Source: Gonatopus flavifemur (lineage: Eukaryota > Arthropoda > Insecta > Hymenoptera > Dryinidae). Taken from it: 64,000 nucleotides of DNA. The position numbers were made by a program, and so were the translations under genes. Where the stretch lies: positions 434,001-498,000 of the forward strand of contig JAFFJZ010000012.1 of NCBI GenBank assembly GCA_018340375.1, read 5' to 3'. The notes under the pieces are model-generated. The model saw only the letters and a list, made by a program, of their open reading frames with translations, was not told where the DNA came from and did not search any database. Shown one piece after another: positions 23,990 through 35,661 of the stretch. Each line of letters starts with the position of its first letter. The stretch's first letter is position 1.

Positions 23990-25794
23990 CGGGAGACAAA
24001 GATTAGTGATAACCCACCCCATCCCTTCGGTGAATTATCTGAAAGCTCGAAGGATGTTTGTGCCTGTCCGAATGCGCAGGGTCGATACTCATTTAGCCCT
24101 GATTGAATAAAATGGAACAATTCAAGGGATTTCAAATGCAATAGCGAATCGTAATAAACCGAACACATAACTGCCTTTCCCAATAATATGAGACTCGGTG
24201 TCCCCGTTTGTTCATGTCCACGTTGTTTTCTCCAATGAAATTAACTCTAATCTGTATTGGAATCTGTTCAAATCTCCAAAGAAGAATTCATCAACAAACA
24301 AAAACATCGAATTTTGGTTTATTATGGTTGGTTATTATGTGGATCTCCACGAAAATACATGATCATTTAAACACTGCCCACGTGAAAATTCCTTGCTTGC
24401 GCCAATACTGACGACGGAAAATAGATAGGTGCAATGCTGACATCCAAGGCTTGGAAATCTATATCGAGCCAACGTTGACTGACAAGGGGCACAATCTTGC
24501 ACCAATGTTGGGAATCATAATTTGCAACGACCAATCCATCATCGGCTCAAGATTGTGTCAATCATGGTTCATCGTTGTCCCAATATCGTTTGGACAAAAG
24601 AAATTAACTCCATACGAACAATTTCATAGCACGGCTGAATATTAATCCAAACGTTGACAACGTTTAGAAGAAATGAGTACCCAATGCAGTGCCAAGCCTG
24701 GTCAAAGCTTGGCTCAGGCTAGCCACGATCTTCAATTGTACGTCTCCATACAAAAATTCTCGCGTCCAATGTCAAAGCGCCACCCTTCGGCATTGTTTCC
24801 AACGCTCGGTTTGTTTCTCGCAAGCACTCAACGAACTATGCGGTTGATATATAAGCATCATATAACCTTCTGATTTGAGAATTGTTGTCTTCATCATAGG
24901 TCCTTCATCGAAGAAGAGATTTCAGCTGTGCAGACCCATGGACTCGTGGACATCAGAATTTGAATTATACTTGATGTAATTGATTTGTAAGGTAACCAGT
25001 AATCATTGAGTTATATTAAACTTATAAACACATCTTGTATTGGATTAATCAAATGAGTTTCTCCGTTTCAATGTATACAGAGATTCTCTGGCCCTGGTTG
25101 TATAAAATATTTCAGGTTCGGGCTGTACTTCTTGACATGTGTGGAGGGGAAGCAATCGATGTCGGGAATATATGACTCTGAATTTTTATTATATTTTTGC
25201 AATCGTTCAACATCGAGTTTTTGCAATCGAGTTGAACATCGGCACAATATTGGCTCAACGTTGGTGCGGGATTGTTGCAACGTTGAATCAATTTTGGCTG
25301 GATATTGACTCAGTACTATTATATTATTGACTCAAATTTAGCAGTCAACATCATTCATGTGTAATAAATGATGGTACCTCCTTTAAATGCATAAAACATC
25401 TGACCGTTGGCAGACCATAAAAAAATTCGTCTATCAGTCTTGGTTCGTAATGAGTACAAGCATGATCCAATCTTGGATTTAGATCGAGCGACAAATTTCT
25501 TCAAGGGTTGGTTGTCAATGATGGCTGATTTGACTACCATAATCGTACCAATGTTGGTCCGTGATTGGCAGAATACATCAATGGAGCCTGTAACGATGTT
25601 GTCATGTCAAGCTTGCACCTTGCTAACCGCCAAGGCTCGGCCAATCTTTGTCAGTGTTGCGCCATCCTAGTGCCAATCGTCAATTCCCACCTGAGTGGTT
25701 TTGAACTCAGACCATCACAATCGTTATTTTCCCTTGTGTATTCAATCACCTAAATTCGTTAATTTATTCCATTATTCAATCGAACACGGAGAAA
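23990..25794. other. Non-coding repeat sequence within the transposon
   Basis: Carries CCAAGGCTTGG, CCAACGTTGAC and GCTCAACGTTGG motifs repeated in both orientations, similar to 22.7-23.3 kb and 40.7 kb. Probably one or more nested insertions; the borders are not clear. Confidence 0.4.
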
Positions 25795-26101
25795 AAGGAA
25801 TTCGCTGTGGCAGCGAACTCCTTTATCTACTTTTGCCGAGTTCCTTTTGCCAGAGCAGCAAATTTTTAGCTGTGGCAGCAAAAAATGTTTGCTATCCCAG
25901 CAAACATTTGTTTGCTATTCTGTATATAATACTGAAAATTTGCTGGTGGAGCAAACATTTTTTGCTGCCACAGCTAAAAAATTGCTGTCGTAGCTAACAC
26001 GATTGCTGTTATAGCAAATTTTTAGCTAGGTCAGCAAAAAATTTTGCTATTCTGTATATAATACCTCGATTTGCTGCGTCAGCAAATTTTTTCTCTCCGT
26101 G
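25795..26101. mobile_element. CACGGAGAAAAA element with TTTGCTG/CAGCAAA repeats
   Basis: The ends are CACGGAGAAAAAGG and TTTTTTCTCTCCGTG. The interior repeats AGCTGTGGCAGCAAA-like units and the phrase ATTCTGTATATAATAC twice. It ends 5 bp before the start codon of the transposase at 26107. No clean TA duplication. Confidence 0.65.
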
Positions 26102-26106
26102 AAGAA

Positions 26107-27313
26107 ATGGACTATCAACCCTCTGAAATAGTTGATATGTTGCTTGTGCTAAGCGAATGTCAGACTAATCACAATGGAGCCGCAAAAGTTTACCGGAATC
26201 GGTATCCCGACCGCCGCATCGTGAATCCCACAACTACCCGTCGACTCGAATTAAGGGCTCGACGAGGAGTATTGATGCGCGATAGAAGACACCAGCAGCA
26301 CGATGAGAATGATATCCGTGCACTTACCATATTGGGATTAATTCACTTGGACCCTCATATTAGTAGCAGATCTTTGGCACGAGCGACTGGTATACCCCGG
26401 ACAACTATTTTGAGAATCCTGAAGCATGTCAAGTATCGACCATACCACATTACGTTCACCCAAGCTCTCACCTTATAGCGATACCAACGACCCCTGAAGA
26501 TGCAACCAGAAGTATTGTTTAGAAAAGAACACGATTCAATCAATGAAAGATGATCTGTACAGAGCGATATTTTCCTTTTATTACTTTATTTTCGAGTAAT
26601 TTTTCAGAAAAGATTTGGCTCGGGTTGCATCGTCAGGGGCCGCTGGTATCCCCTTAAACGACACGAGACTTCGGATTAGATTCTGCGAGTGGGCACAGGC
26701 AGGGCGAGTTGACGATCCTCAGTTCTTCGACTATGTAATGATCTCTGATGGAGCGTGTTTTCAGAGCACTGAGCATTTAAATAGACACAATTCTCATTAC
26801 TGGTCGGATGTCAATCCACATTGGAACCGAACAATCGACAACCAACATTGCTGGAGCGTAAATGTGTGGTGCGGGATTGTCAATGGCTATTTAGTCGGTC
26901 CACATTTTTTCAACGGCACTTTGAACGGTCCCATGTTTCAAGAATTTCTGACGGATCATTCATCAGGCTTGCTTGAAGATGTGGATCTACAAACAAGGCA
27001 GAGGATGTGGATCCAACTGGATTAGGCACCACCCCACTGCGCATTGATTGTGAGAGAATACCTTGATCACCATTTCCCGGACAGGTAGATCGGACGAGGT
27101 GGGCGAGTTGAGTGGCCCCCACGTTTACCCGACTGGACATCTCCCGACTTTTTCTTGTGGGGATTTCTGAAAGATGAAGTGTACAAAGCTCAACCAACAA
27201 CGAGGGAAAATATGATAGATCGTATCCGCACTGTTTGTGCGGACATACCCCGATCAGTGTTACTGAAAACTGTTGCAAATTTTCGCGGATACTGGGATTG
27301 TGTATCCAAGTAG
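26107..27313 (+). pseudogene. Broken DDE-type (IS630/Tc1-like) transposase
   Basis: The N-terminal part reads MDYQPSEIVDMLLVLSEC, then HISSRSLARATGIPRTTILR, a helix-turn-helix typical of this insect transposase family. The catalytic half contains QHCWSVNVWCGIVNGYLVGP, GRGGRVEWPPRLPDWTSPDF and FFLWGFLKDEVY. A 176-bp element at 26476-26651 splits the gene; without it the two halves are in the same frame (LTLNDTRLRIRFCEW). Two in-frame TAG codons follow, one after WIQLD and one after FPDR where tryptophan is expected. The first acidic motif reads SDG instead of the usual DE. The protein cannot be active. Confidence 0.85.
26476..26651. mobile_element. 176-bp element inserted in the transposase
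   Basis: The ends GATACCAACGACCCCTGAAG and TCAGGGGCCGCTGGTATC are inverted repeats. CCTTA is duplicated at 26471-26475 and 26652-26656. Related sequence with the same GCGGCCCCTGACGATGCAACC block occurs at 15607 and 18625 inside the RTE insertion. Confidence 0.75.
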
Positions 27314-27799
27314 CGGGGAATAATTTCGAACAATTATTGTAACACCATCAAGCACCTTACACGTGAGAGCCAAGGGTACTCACAATAATCAAGCACCCCA
27401 CATGTGAGAAGTGAGGGGACTCATAATAATCAAGTATCCCGGAGGAAACAGAGAACTACCACGTCCACGTCGTTGTTCTTGGGTAGTGCTAAGACTAGTT
27501 CATCAATAAGTCTGATGGTCCATCACTCGCACCCCAACAGGCGGAAGGGAGTCCATGACCAGTGTTTCGTAAAAGCTTTGAAACCCGCTTGCACATGCCA
27601 TGGTAAAAAAATAGGGGTCCCATTGGAAAAAAACCATCTCGACCCTTACATGACCTCCAAAATGGCCTCTGAGGGATTTTTCAAGGTCCGCGTCATGCTC
27701 CCCCCTTGGAACCCTAAACTTTTTATCTGGAACATTTTTCTTCATCTCCACTAGTTTCTGAGATATTTGACTATATCATTCCAAATGGTCCACCCTGTA

Positions 27800-28393
27800 T
27801 TAATTTCCAAAAGAAATAAAATATGTATATTATCCTCAGTTTTCAATGTCATGACAACACAAGTATTTATCATAATCCTATTTGAGCGAATGTATGCTAA
27901 AATTATTGATTTTGAGATTATTATTTGGGATATATAAAAGTAAATGTGATTGATTGATATTCATTCGTTCCCTGATTTTCAGACTTTATGTTTATTTTTT
28001 CATAAGCTTGAACAAATTGAGATAAGATAAGTAAGAATTCCGTTAGACAAAGTTGCCGTATATATTCGAATGGCGTAGAAATACTGAACTGATAACTCCT
28101 GACGGTCTATTTGAATCGAAACTTTTCATTACGACGATGAGGTGAAGGGAGCAGGGTTTCCACACGTTGCGAGTATCAGAAAACTGTATACGGATTGAAT
28201 TTATGAAAACAGTTAAAGAATTAAATAGAATATTTAGTAGTATTTGCCTCTTTTCTTCTCCGAGAGGATTTTCTTGTGTGGGAAATCCAACAGAAACCCC
28301 TAGTATCGAACTGGAAGCAATAAACCTGCATATTTGTGCAAGAAAATTGTATTGAAGTCATGAAAATTCAATATATACTTTCTGTTCCATATA
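27800..28393. other. No gene recognised
   Basis: AT-rich sequence. The 62-codon frame at 28167-28355 has no recognisable motif. Confidence 0.35.
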
Positions 28394-28808
28394 CACTAAG
28401 AGAAGAGCAATTTGGTGGTTCAGCAAATAGTATTTTATCTGATCGATAAATCTGAATTTTACTGAACTTTCAACGATGTTTCATGAAATTTCAGGAAACG
28501 TTGCTGAAATTTTGTTTTACATCACTCAGTGTTCTACAATTGTTATTATATAATACAATATTCACGACCAAATTTGCTGTGTGTCACTCGATTCCTGAAC
28601 GTTTAGTAATTGAGTGATACACAGCAAATTTGGTCATGAATATTGTATTATAAACAACGATTGAAGAATATACTGAGTAATGTAAAGCAAAATTTCAGTA
28701 ATCCTTCTTAAAACTTCATGAAACATCGCTGAAAGTCCTGTAGGATTTAGATTTATCGGACAAGTATATCACTATTTACCGAACTTCTAAGTCGCTCTTC
28801 TCTCAGTG
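28394..28808. mobile_element. 415-bp fold-back TA element
   Basis: CACTAAGAGAAGAGC pairs with GCTCTTCTCTCAGTG, and the two halves are inverted copies almost to the centre (TACAATATTCACGACCAAAT versus ATTTGGTCATGAATATTGTA). TA lies on both sides. Predicted to extrude a large hairpin; no coding potential. Confidence 0.75.
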
Positions 28809-28810
28809 TA

Positions 28811-29602
28811 CTTATGAAACATGGTAGAATATATCGCGAAAATTTTAATTCTCTTTCATTGAAGTATTGCATACAATTTGCAAAAATCACAGACGTACAA
28901 GGTTTGTTTAGATTCATGCGGAAACAACGATTCCCTTTTACGCCAACGCTGAGCCGAAGACTGTATTCAATTTCAAGAATTTCATTTTACTTTTGACCGA
29001 TTAAAAATTCACCATAGCTTTTGCGTCAAGTGAATCAAACTCTAGTTAAGAGAACACCAAAGTCTGGATTAGCCATTCGCTAAAACTCGCACAGAACAAA
29101 GAATTCAGCTGCAGCAACAAAGTGGCTAACACGGACGTGGGCAGCCATTAAATTAGCTTCCGCAGCTGAATTCCAACTGTTACAGCCAAAAAATTTGCAT
29201 TTACAGATCATTTATTTGCTGTGACAGCTAATAACTGTCCGCATCCGTGGAAGCCACTTGGCTGCTGCAGCTAAATTAGGTTTTCGAGAGGGGCTACACT
29301 ATCACAGAACAATTCGATTTTCAAAAAAATAGAGATATGATTGTGGAGAAACTATAATCTTGAATATGAAATGTATGCATGAGAATTGCAGAGCGGGTGA
29401 GGAATATGGACAAAATTGATAAAACTGTCCAACAGTTCCGAGGCTGTCCAAAAAATTCAATTATTATCCATTTAAATAAAAGATTCCAACACAGAGAGAG
29501 AAAATTGGCTGACGTATACGAATTGAGGTGTTATATATAGCATAGCAAATCTTTTTGCTGACCTCACTAAAAATTTGCTGCCTCAGCTGAGTGGATTGCT
29601 GG
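28811..29602. other. Non-coding; decayed TTTGCTG/CAGCAAA elements
   Basis: AGCTGCAGCAACAAAG and TTGGCTGCTGCAGCTAA pair loosely at 29100-29280. A half-element with CAGAGAGAGAAAATTGG start lies at 29493-29602 and stops where the LINE fragment begins. Confidence 0.45.
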
Positions 29603-29604
29603 TG

Positions 29605-30290
29605 TTACGTCCCCTCCCTTCCTATCTTCCTTATTTCTTCCACCCTCATCTCTACACCCATCTTTTCCTCTAAAACCTCCAACAACCTCGCATTTCCCTT
29701 TATTGTCCTTGCCCCCATCCCCGCACTATAACGTTCCTCCTTCTCCATCTTCTGTCCCTCTCCTTCCATTCTTCCCGTCTCTCCTTCTCTCGTTCTCACT
29801 TTTCTTCTTCCTCCTCCCTCTCCTCTTCCCTCTTCTTCACTAGCTCCTTCCTCCTTCCCTCCCGTTCTTCCTCTTCTTCCTTCTCCTCTTTCCTCTCTTT
29901 CTCTCCACTACTCCCGCTCCTCCCTTCTTCCGGCAGATGGCATACCTTATCTCTCTCTCCTGCTTTCTTCCTTATCAACTCCTCGCTTCCCTTCCTCGTT
30001 GGTAATTCTTCCATCTTCCTTACCGATGAGTTCTCCCTGTCTTCTACTTCTTCCGCTAGATGCCGCTCCTCCGTTCTTCCTCTTTCTCCTTCTCCCTTCA
30101 ACTCCCTCATCCATACTCTCATCTTTTCTATTAATCCCTCGGTCACTTTAATTTCTTTCTTTTTCACCTCTTCATTCACTTTCGCCTCCATTCTTCTCAT
30201 CCACTCTTCTTCTCTTTTCTTCAATTTTTTCTCCACCATCGCTTCCACCAGCTTTTCAACGTCCTCTCTTTCCTTCTTTTGCCACGTGTA
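29605..30290 (-). pseudogene. LINE ORF1-like fragment (coiled coil, then RRM-like start)
   Basis: Read on the minus strand, a highly charged Lys/Glu-rich coiled coil (LVEAMVEKKLKKREEEW...) runs for about 150 residues. It is followed in another frame by ARLLEVLEEKMGVEMRVEEI and RKIGREG, the start of the RRM-like domain of ORF1 in some insect non-LTR elements. A frameshift separates the two near 29797. The sequence is cut off at 29604 by a neighbouring element. A charged host protein fragment is the alternative. Confidence 0.5.
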
Positions 30291-30299
30291 TCGCCATAC

Positions 30300-30811
30300 T
30301 TTCTTTCAGCACTATATTGCCTTTCTCTTCCTTTCACCTCTCTTCCTTATGTAAAACTTCTTTCACTCCAGTTTTCCTTCAATCTCCTTCCTTTTCTTCC
30401 TTTCTTACTCCTCTTCTGCCACTTGACTGTCCACTTATTTCTCCGCGGACTACTGCCCGTCAATCTCCTCTCGCCATCTTACCGGAAGTCCTACAGCGAA
30501 TACTGAGAATACCAGCTTTGACCACCCAATGTATAAACGTTTTGAATTCTCGTTTCACAGTTGAATTCTTCAGATTTCTTTAGTAAGAAGTGATGAAATG
30601 TTCATTTCGAAGTTATATTGATGTATATTCTTTACTTTTGCTTCTACGTATCTTTCTCTTTACTTTTCTATATTTTCAGATGAGATATTTTGTTTCTTTG
30701 TCCTGCAAAGGGGAGTTGTGACCGTGGAAACTAATATTGTCAAATATTTTAGAATCTCTTTCCATGGTTGGAACTCCTTGACGACGGGAACAGTGAGGCA
30801 GCGCATCATGA
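30300..30811. other. Pyrimidine-rich strand, no further gene recognised
   Basis: The T/C-rich plus strand up to about 30480 probably continues the LINE 5' region on the other strand, but no motif could be read. Confidence 0.35.
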
Positions 30812-32111
30812 CACTGAGAAAAAAAATTCTTTGAATTAATGAAATTGAACTCATTGATTCCCATTTCTTTGCATTAAATAAATGTCTCTTTGACTCTAAA
30901 ATAATTTCATAACCATAAGAAGTCGTTTGATCCGTACTATCAAATCAGCTTATTGAAATTTATTTTTTGAAATTAAGAACGCACTCCATTGACTGGATAA
31001 CTCGTTATTTTCGTCAATATCATCATCTTTCATCCGATTTATAATTCTCATTTGATGAATTCCAAAGTGAAAATCAATGGAATACAACTTCAATTTTATA
31101 ACGTAAAGTTTCGTATGGAAATCGAGGTTGATTATACTTAGTATTTGAAATTCTTAACAATCAAGTATTTGACATGATAATTATTTTTTTCACCAGTATA
31201 ATTATTGTTGATTCCAAGTGAAAATACTTCATAAAATGAATAGACATGGCGTACAAATGATGAACTTCTTCCATCATGAGAAAAACAACACGAGACCAGG
31301 TTAATAAAATAATTATTATATTCAAGAACATGAAGTTGTAGGACCAAAAATACTGTTATTTATAAACCGGTACAGTTGAGAGTATAATAATCTCATTCAT
31401 TTAAATACAAATGGTTTTGTTCAGATGATAAAATCAAATCATATATCCAATAGTTGTGGATTTTAATTCCGAGAGTTCTATTTTTTCAACAGAAAACCAA
31501 ATTCATGATCACAATGAGATAATTTTTCAGCTCAAAATTCAGAGCAATTTCTTTGGATGAAATCTATTTTATAGAACAGATTTCATATGAACAATGATAG
31601 TTTGGATAGTTTTCGAATCAATAAAATGCAGTATTATAACCCACGATTTGAGAATTCAAATCGAATGGAGCTATTTTATTCATGCTAATAAATGTGTTCT
31701 CGAAGTTTAAATCGTTAATAGAAACAAAACGAAAATTAAAACTCATGGAATCTGATAAATTATCGTTACATATCTTCGCGAAATCAACTCTTTGCCACTA
31801 GAAACATCGTTTAAATAATTTACTGCAAGATTTTTGGGCTTTAATAGTTGAATATTATCTTATTCGATGGTTAATTAGTTTCAATAAACGATTCAAACTT
31901 CAGCAACATCTGAAAAATTAGCTCATTCATGATTGAAGAAGGATCCTAGTTGATAAACTGCTAACCCGATTATTCTCGTCAATACTACGTTTGATGAGGT
32001 CAAAATTTTATACATTCTGCAAAATTCCAGTGCTTTTTGCAAATAAAGGTTTCATCGAGTCCATAAAATGGATAGATCAATCGGATTTATGAATTCATTG
32101 AAACAAAGAAA
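30812..32111 (+). repeat. Dispersed repeat, copy B (inverted relative to copy A)
   Basis: Begins CACTGAGAAAAAAAATTC and is the reverse complement of 6165-7475 with substitutions. It stops at CAAAGAAATAT where the hairpin element at 32112 starts. Confidence 0.8.
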
Positions 32112-32603
32112 TATGTTTTCTCCCCTCCGGGCGGAAAATGGCAACTTTCTGCCCGCTGGCTAGAATGAAGTTGCCATTTTCCGGCTTCGTCGGGGAGAAA
32201 AACAGTATACACACCTTGGGCAGTAAAAAAGAAAGGCTAAGATCACATGTTTGTCGGGCTCGGCTTCACCTCGGCCGACAATTACATGTGATCTTAGCCA
32301 TTTCTTATTTCACTGCCCTAGGTGTGTAATATACTATTTCCCACACCTGCACCGAAAGTTGATGTTTTCTGACCTATTTTTAGGAGAGAAAGTGCTGAAT
32401 TCCAAGCAAATGTGTCACAGCGGGAGGAAAATACAAACTATCTTTTCGTTCTGAAATATGCATATGAATATTTTATATGCAATTGAACAGATGATTTTCA
32501 CTTTCCTTGCAGTTGTGGGGGGAAATAGTATGTTCACCTCGGGGAGAAGTGGGAAATTTCCACTCTCCCTCCTTGATGAACAATATACTATTTTTTCAGT
32601 GTA
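32112..32603. mobile_element. Hairpin-rich element (third relative of the 16.6-kb element)
   Basis: Two strong hairpins stand side by side: GGAAAATGGCAACTTT / AAGTTGCCATTTTCC at 32130-32185, and AAGGCTAAGATCACATGT / ACATGTGATCTTAGCC at 32233-32300. The right part, 32340-32603, is the complement of the hairpin element in the RTE insertions (GAACAATATACTATT end) but has only one GGAAATTTCC (32552-32561). Confidence 0.6.
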
Positions 32604-33393
32604 TTTCATTTACCTTTTAACTTTTCCTGATGAAGCTGTATATTTCTAATTTTCATTTTCAAAAGTGATCATAATTGCTCTACATTCGATTCGTCATTGT
32701 TTTCATAAATAGTTCCTAATATCATTATAAATTTTGGAACCTTGTACCGATCCTCATATTTAACAATTCGAGTTTCATTTAATTTATCAATTCAAAGTAA
32801 CCAGACATAATTCAGCAACATAATATATAATTCAGTAAGTCAGCATGTAAAATTCTTCGAACTTCATCTGGATACAATGGTTTCATTCTTTCCCTATCGT
32901 CTTCTCCAACTTTTATCAGCGCTCAATATCAAATTTCAATTTCTTTCTCACATCGAACGCGAGAAAATCTAAATATCAGCCATTGCAGCGGGCCTTCCAG
33001 CAAAGGTTGGGCCTTCTAGAGAAAAGCCAACTAAGCAAGAATTCATTGGTGCATTCTGTCAACTTCGGTAAGTCCTCGAGTTCGAGGGTGGGATATCGAA
33101 GTTGACGAGGAAGATGAAGTACCAGAGAACTTCACTCTCGTCGCAACTATCAAATCCCGATTGACGCTGTTCTTCGGGGTCCCGTGCGCGTGTTAGACTT
33201 GGAGCGAAACGGGAAGAGAACTTTGCCGCGGTTATCACAATTTGTTTTATTCTTTCAATTATCTAAATTTCTGAACACCATTTTAAAGGGGTGAAGTAAG
33301 CACGGTGTACGAAGTCCACGGGAGTTAAGTCTGTGTGAAGACTCGGAACTTATTCACGTGTTTTATTCAATTTGTTTTATTTAATCTGTTATA
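32604..33393. other. No gene recognised
   Basis: The 32.96-33.24 kb part is less AT-rich (GCAGCGGGCCTTCCAGC, GTCCCGTGCGCGTG) and could be a leader or LTR remnant, but no pair of LTRs, primer site or protein was found. Confidence 0.35.
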
Positions 33394-34682
33394 CAGGTTG
33401 GTTGAAAAGTTTCTGCGCTCGAAATGAAATACTGTTTTTGTTACGAAATATATTTTTTTATTCAATATAATCTCCTAGAAGCTCAATACACTTGTTCCAA
33501 TGATCTTCCAATAATTTTATCCCATCCTTATAATGGTTTTCCGGAAGCTCTGCAAAATAACCGTCTACGGCTGCTATGGCCTCTTCATTCGACGAAAAAT
33601 GCTTTCCATGAAGAAATTGTTTGAGATTTCTGAAGAGATAGTAGTCGCTAGGAGCCAAATCTGGCGAATACGGTGGATGTTCAAGCAATTCGTACTTGAG
33701 TTCTTTGAATTTAGCCATCGTCAAAACACTTTTGTGAGCAGGTGCATTATCTTGATGAAAAATGATTTTTTTCTTCTTTAAACCAGGTCTTCTCTCACGA
33801 ATTTTTTCATCCAGCTGATCCAAAAGGCTGCAGTAATATTCGGAGTTGATTGTTTCTACCTTTCTGAAGATAATCAACGAACAAAATTCCTTTTGCATCC
33901 CAAAAAACTGATGCCATAACCTTCTTTGCTGATCGTTGTGACTTCACCTGCTTTGGAGCTGAACAACCAGCTTCAGTCCACTGTAAACGTTCTTGTTTCA
34001 ATTAAGGATCTTGGTGGTAGATCCAAGTCTCATCCATAGTTATAAAGCGACGCAAGAAGTCGGTTTTATTCTGCTTAAAACGCTCCAAATTACGCTGAGA
34101 AATTTGTTTTCGATCCAGTTTTTGTTGAATTGTTAACGTGTGCGGCGCTAACTTTCCAAACAGTTTTTTCATACGTAATTCTTCATGTAAAATATGGAGT
34201 ACTCGTTCGTCTGAGATGCCTATGGCATTAGCAATTTCACGCTTAGTCAAACTTGGATCTTCACTAACCATATTATGTACATGCTCAATGATTTCTGCTG
34301 TGGTTGCAGTTTTTGGTCATCCTTCGCGTGGATCGTCTTCAAGGCTAGTACGACCACGTTTAAATTCACCAGCCCAAAATTCAACGGTGCGTTTTGAAGG
34401 TGAGGACTCCTTATACACTTTTAACAATTGTTCATAAATTTCCTTTGCTTTTAAACCCTTCAAAACAAAGAATCTAATGACTGCACGACATTCAATTTTT
34501 TCCATATTAAGAAAAATCAATGACACGTCAACTTCAAATGGCTTGTAAACAAAGAATGAATTGACAGAATGACTTGTAACTTTGCATGTGTTCTCAGGAC
34601 AGATATACCAACTTGAGAAAAAAAAAGTTTTGAGCTAGCAGTGCTATCTCTTGGTGAGCGCAGGAACTTTTCAACCAACCTG
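33394..34682 (-). mobile_element. Full-length decayed mariner, 1289 bp
   Basis: Ends CAGGTTGGTTGAAAAGTTTC and GAACTTTTCAACCAACCTG are inverted repeats, with TA duplicated at 33392-33393 and 34683-34684. Length and ends fit a complete mariner. Confidence 0.85.
33458..34526 (-). pseudogene. Mariner transposase, broken
   Basis: On the minus strand the N-terminal half reads IECRAVIRFFVLKGLKAKEI and a helix-turn-helix with SLTKREIANAIGISDERV. The catalytic half has FITMDETWIYH, FHQDNAPAHKS and HPPYSPDLAPSDYYLF, the three acidic motifs of D,D34D mariners. A TGA after DDPREG replaces a probable CGA, a TAA follows HQDP, and a frameshift lies near 33895. The transposase is not functional. Confidence 0.85.
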
Positions 34683-34684
34683 TA

Positions 34685-35362
34685 CTCCATTTATTTCTAC
34701 TCCATTGTGACTTTTATATCATCCGGACCGTGGGTGTGTGTGTGTGTGCGTGGGGAAAATCTACACCCCGAATCTGGTAGAAGTGTAATTCTTCACTCAA
34801 AAAGACAGGAATTGAAATAGAGAGAAATAGAGAGCGAGGGAGAAGAGAAACGCCTCAGCAATATAAGTCAGTTCATTACATAACTCGTTCAATTATTTCA
34901 GAATCATCTTCCTTCCTTTTCAAATTGAATTTTATTAACAATTGAGCAATTGCTCCCTGTAGGGGAAGTTGCCCTCCGCTAAAACATCCTTTTTCCCATC
35001 TAGTACTCAAATTCTAGAGGTTTGGTTATTTGTCCCTTATTGAAAGATAAACTGGTGTCAGAAGTCTTGACGACTACTCCTGATAACCACAAATTAAATT
35101 TTTGTTTATTTATAACACTGGGAGAGCAACATGATCAACTAACAGGATTTGACCATTTTTCAGGATTATATACAAAACAGCAAGAAAACTTTGCGGGGGG
35201 TGAAACGTTCCTTGCTGCCACAGCGAACAAAATAGGCGTAATAGCAAATAAATTGCTGGCGCACAGGAAAAAATTTGCCACCTCAGCGAAATCAGATTTC
35301 GCTGTCACTAGAGATTTTTTTTCTATGAATAAATCCACCGGTATAATTTTCGCGGTAATACA
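34685..35362. other. No gene; decayed AGC/GCAAA repeat element
   Basis: A short TG run is at about 34732. At 35200-35320 the CAGCGAAATCAGATTTCGCTG type sequences of the TTTGCTG family occur, probably an older element into which the one at 35363 inserted. Confidence 0.4.
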
Positions 35363-35661
35363 CACGGAAAGACCGGGTCTATTGATATTTAGAAAGAATT
35401 GATCAACGTTTAGAAAAATGACTGTCAATTTAGGGAAAAAGAGGATCGCTGGAAAATATTCGTAATGAGTCTACCAAAAATTCGTAGTCAAAATATTAAC
35501 AGTTGATAGTTTCATTGGTATTTTTCACAATGAAACTATCAATTGTTGATACATCGACTACGAATTTTTAGTAGACTCACTACGAATATTTTTCAGCGAT
35601 CCTCGTTTTCCCTGAATTGACAGTCATTTTTCTAAATATTAATAGACCCGGTCTTTCCGTG
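35363..35661. mobile_element. Palindromic element, CACGGAAAGACCGGG ends
   Basis: CACGGAAAGACCGGGTCTAT pairs with ATAGACCCGGTCTTTCCGTG, and the arms continue to the centre at about 35510 (TGATAGTTTCATTG / CAATGAAACTATCA). CA flanks both sides. Confidence 0.75.

Larger units (their letters stand above)
23656..27797 (+). mobile_element. Long-TIR IS630/Tc1-type transposon with nested insertions
   Basis: CAGGGTGGACCATTTTAAAT at the left and ATTCCAAATGGTCCACCCTG at the right are the tips of inverted repeats about 270 bp long, which share ATATAGTCAAATATCTC. TA flanks both ends (23654-23655, 27798-27799). It encodes the broken transposase at 26107-27313. Unrelated sequence at 23990-25794 and small elements at 25795 and 26476 inflate it to 4.1 kb. 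Confidence 0.8.

Noticed and set aside
25795..26101. Regularly spaced CAGCAAA/TTTGCTG units resembling a CRISPR-like array
   Set aside because: Units are imperfect, inverted as well as direct, with no constant repeat-spacer length, in a clearly eukaryotic setting.
29796..30248. Possible host coiled-coil protein
   Set aside because: The following RRM-like start in a shifted frame and truncation at an element border fit a LINE ORF1 fragment better.
32960..33240. GC-richer block as a possible solo LTR or leader
   Set aside because: No matching second LTR, TG...CA borders with duplication, or primer-binding site could be found.
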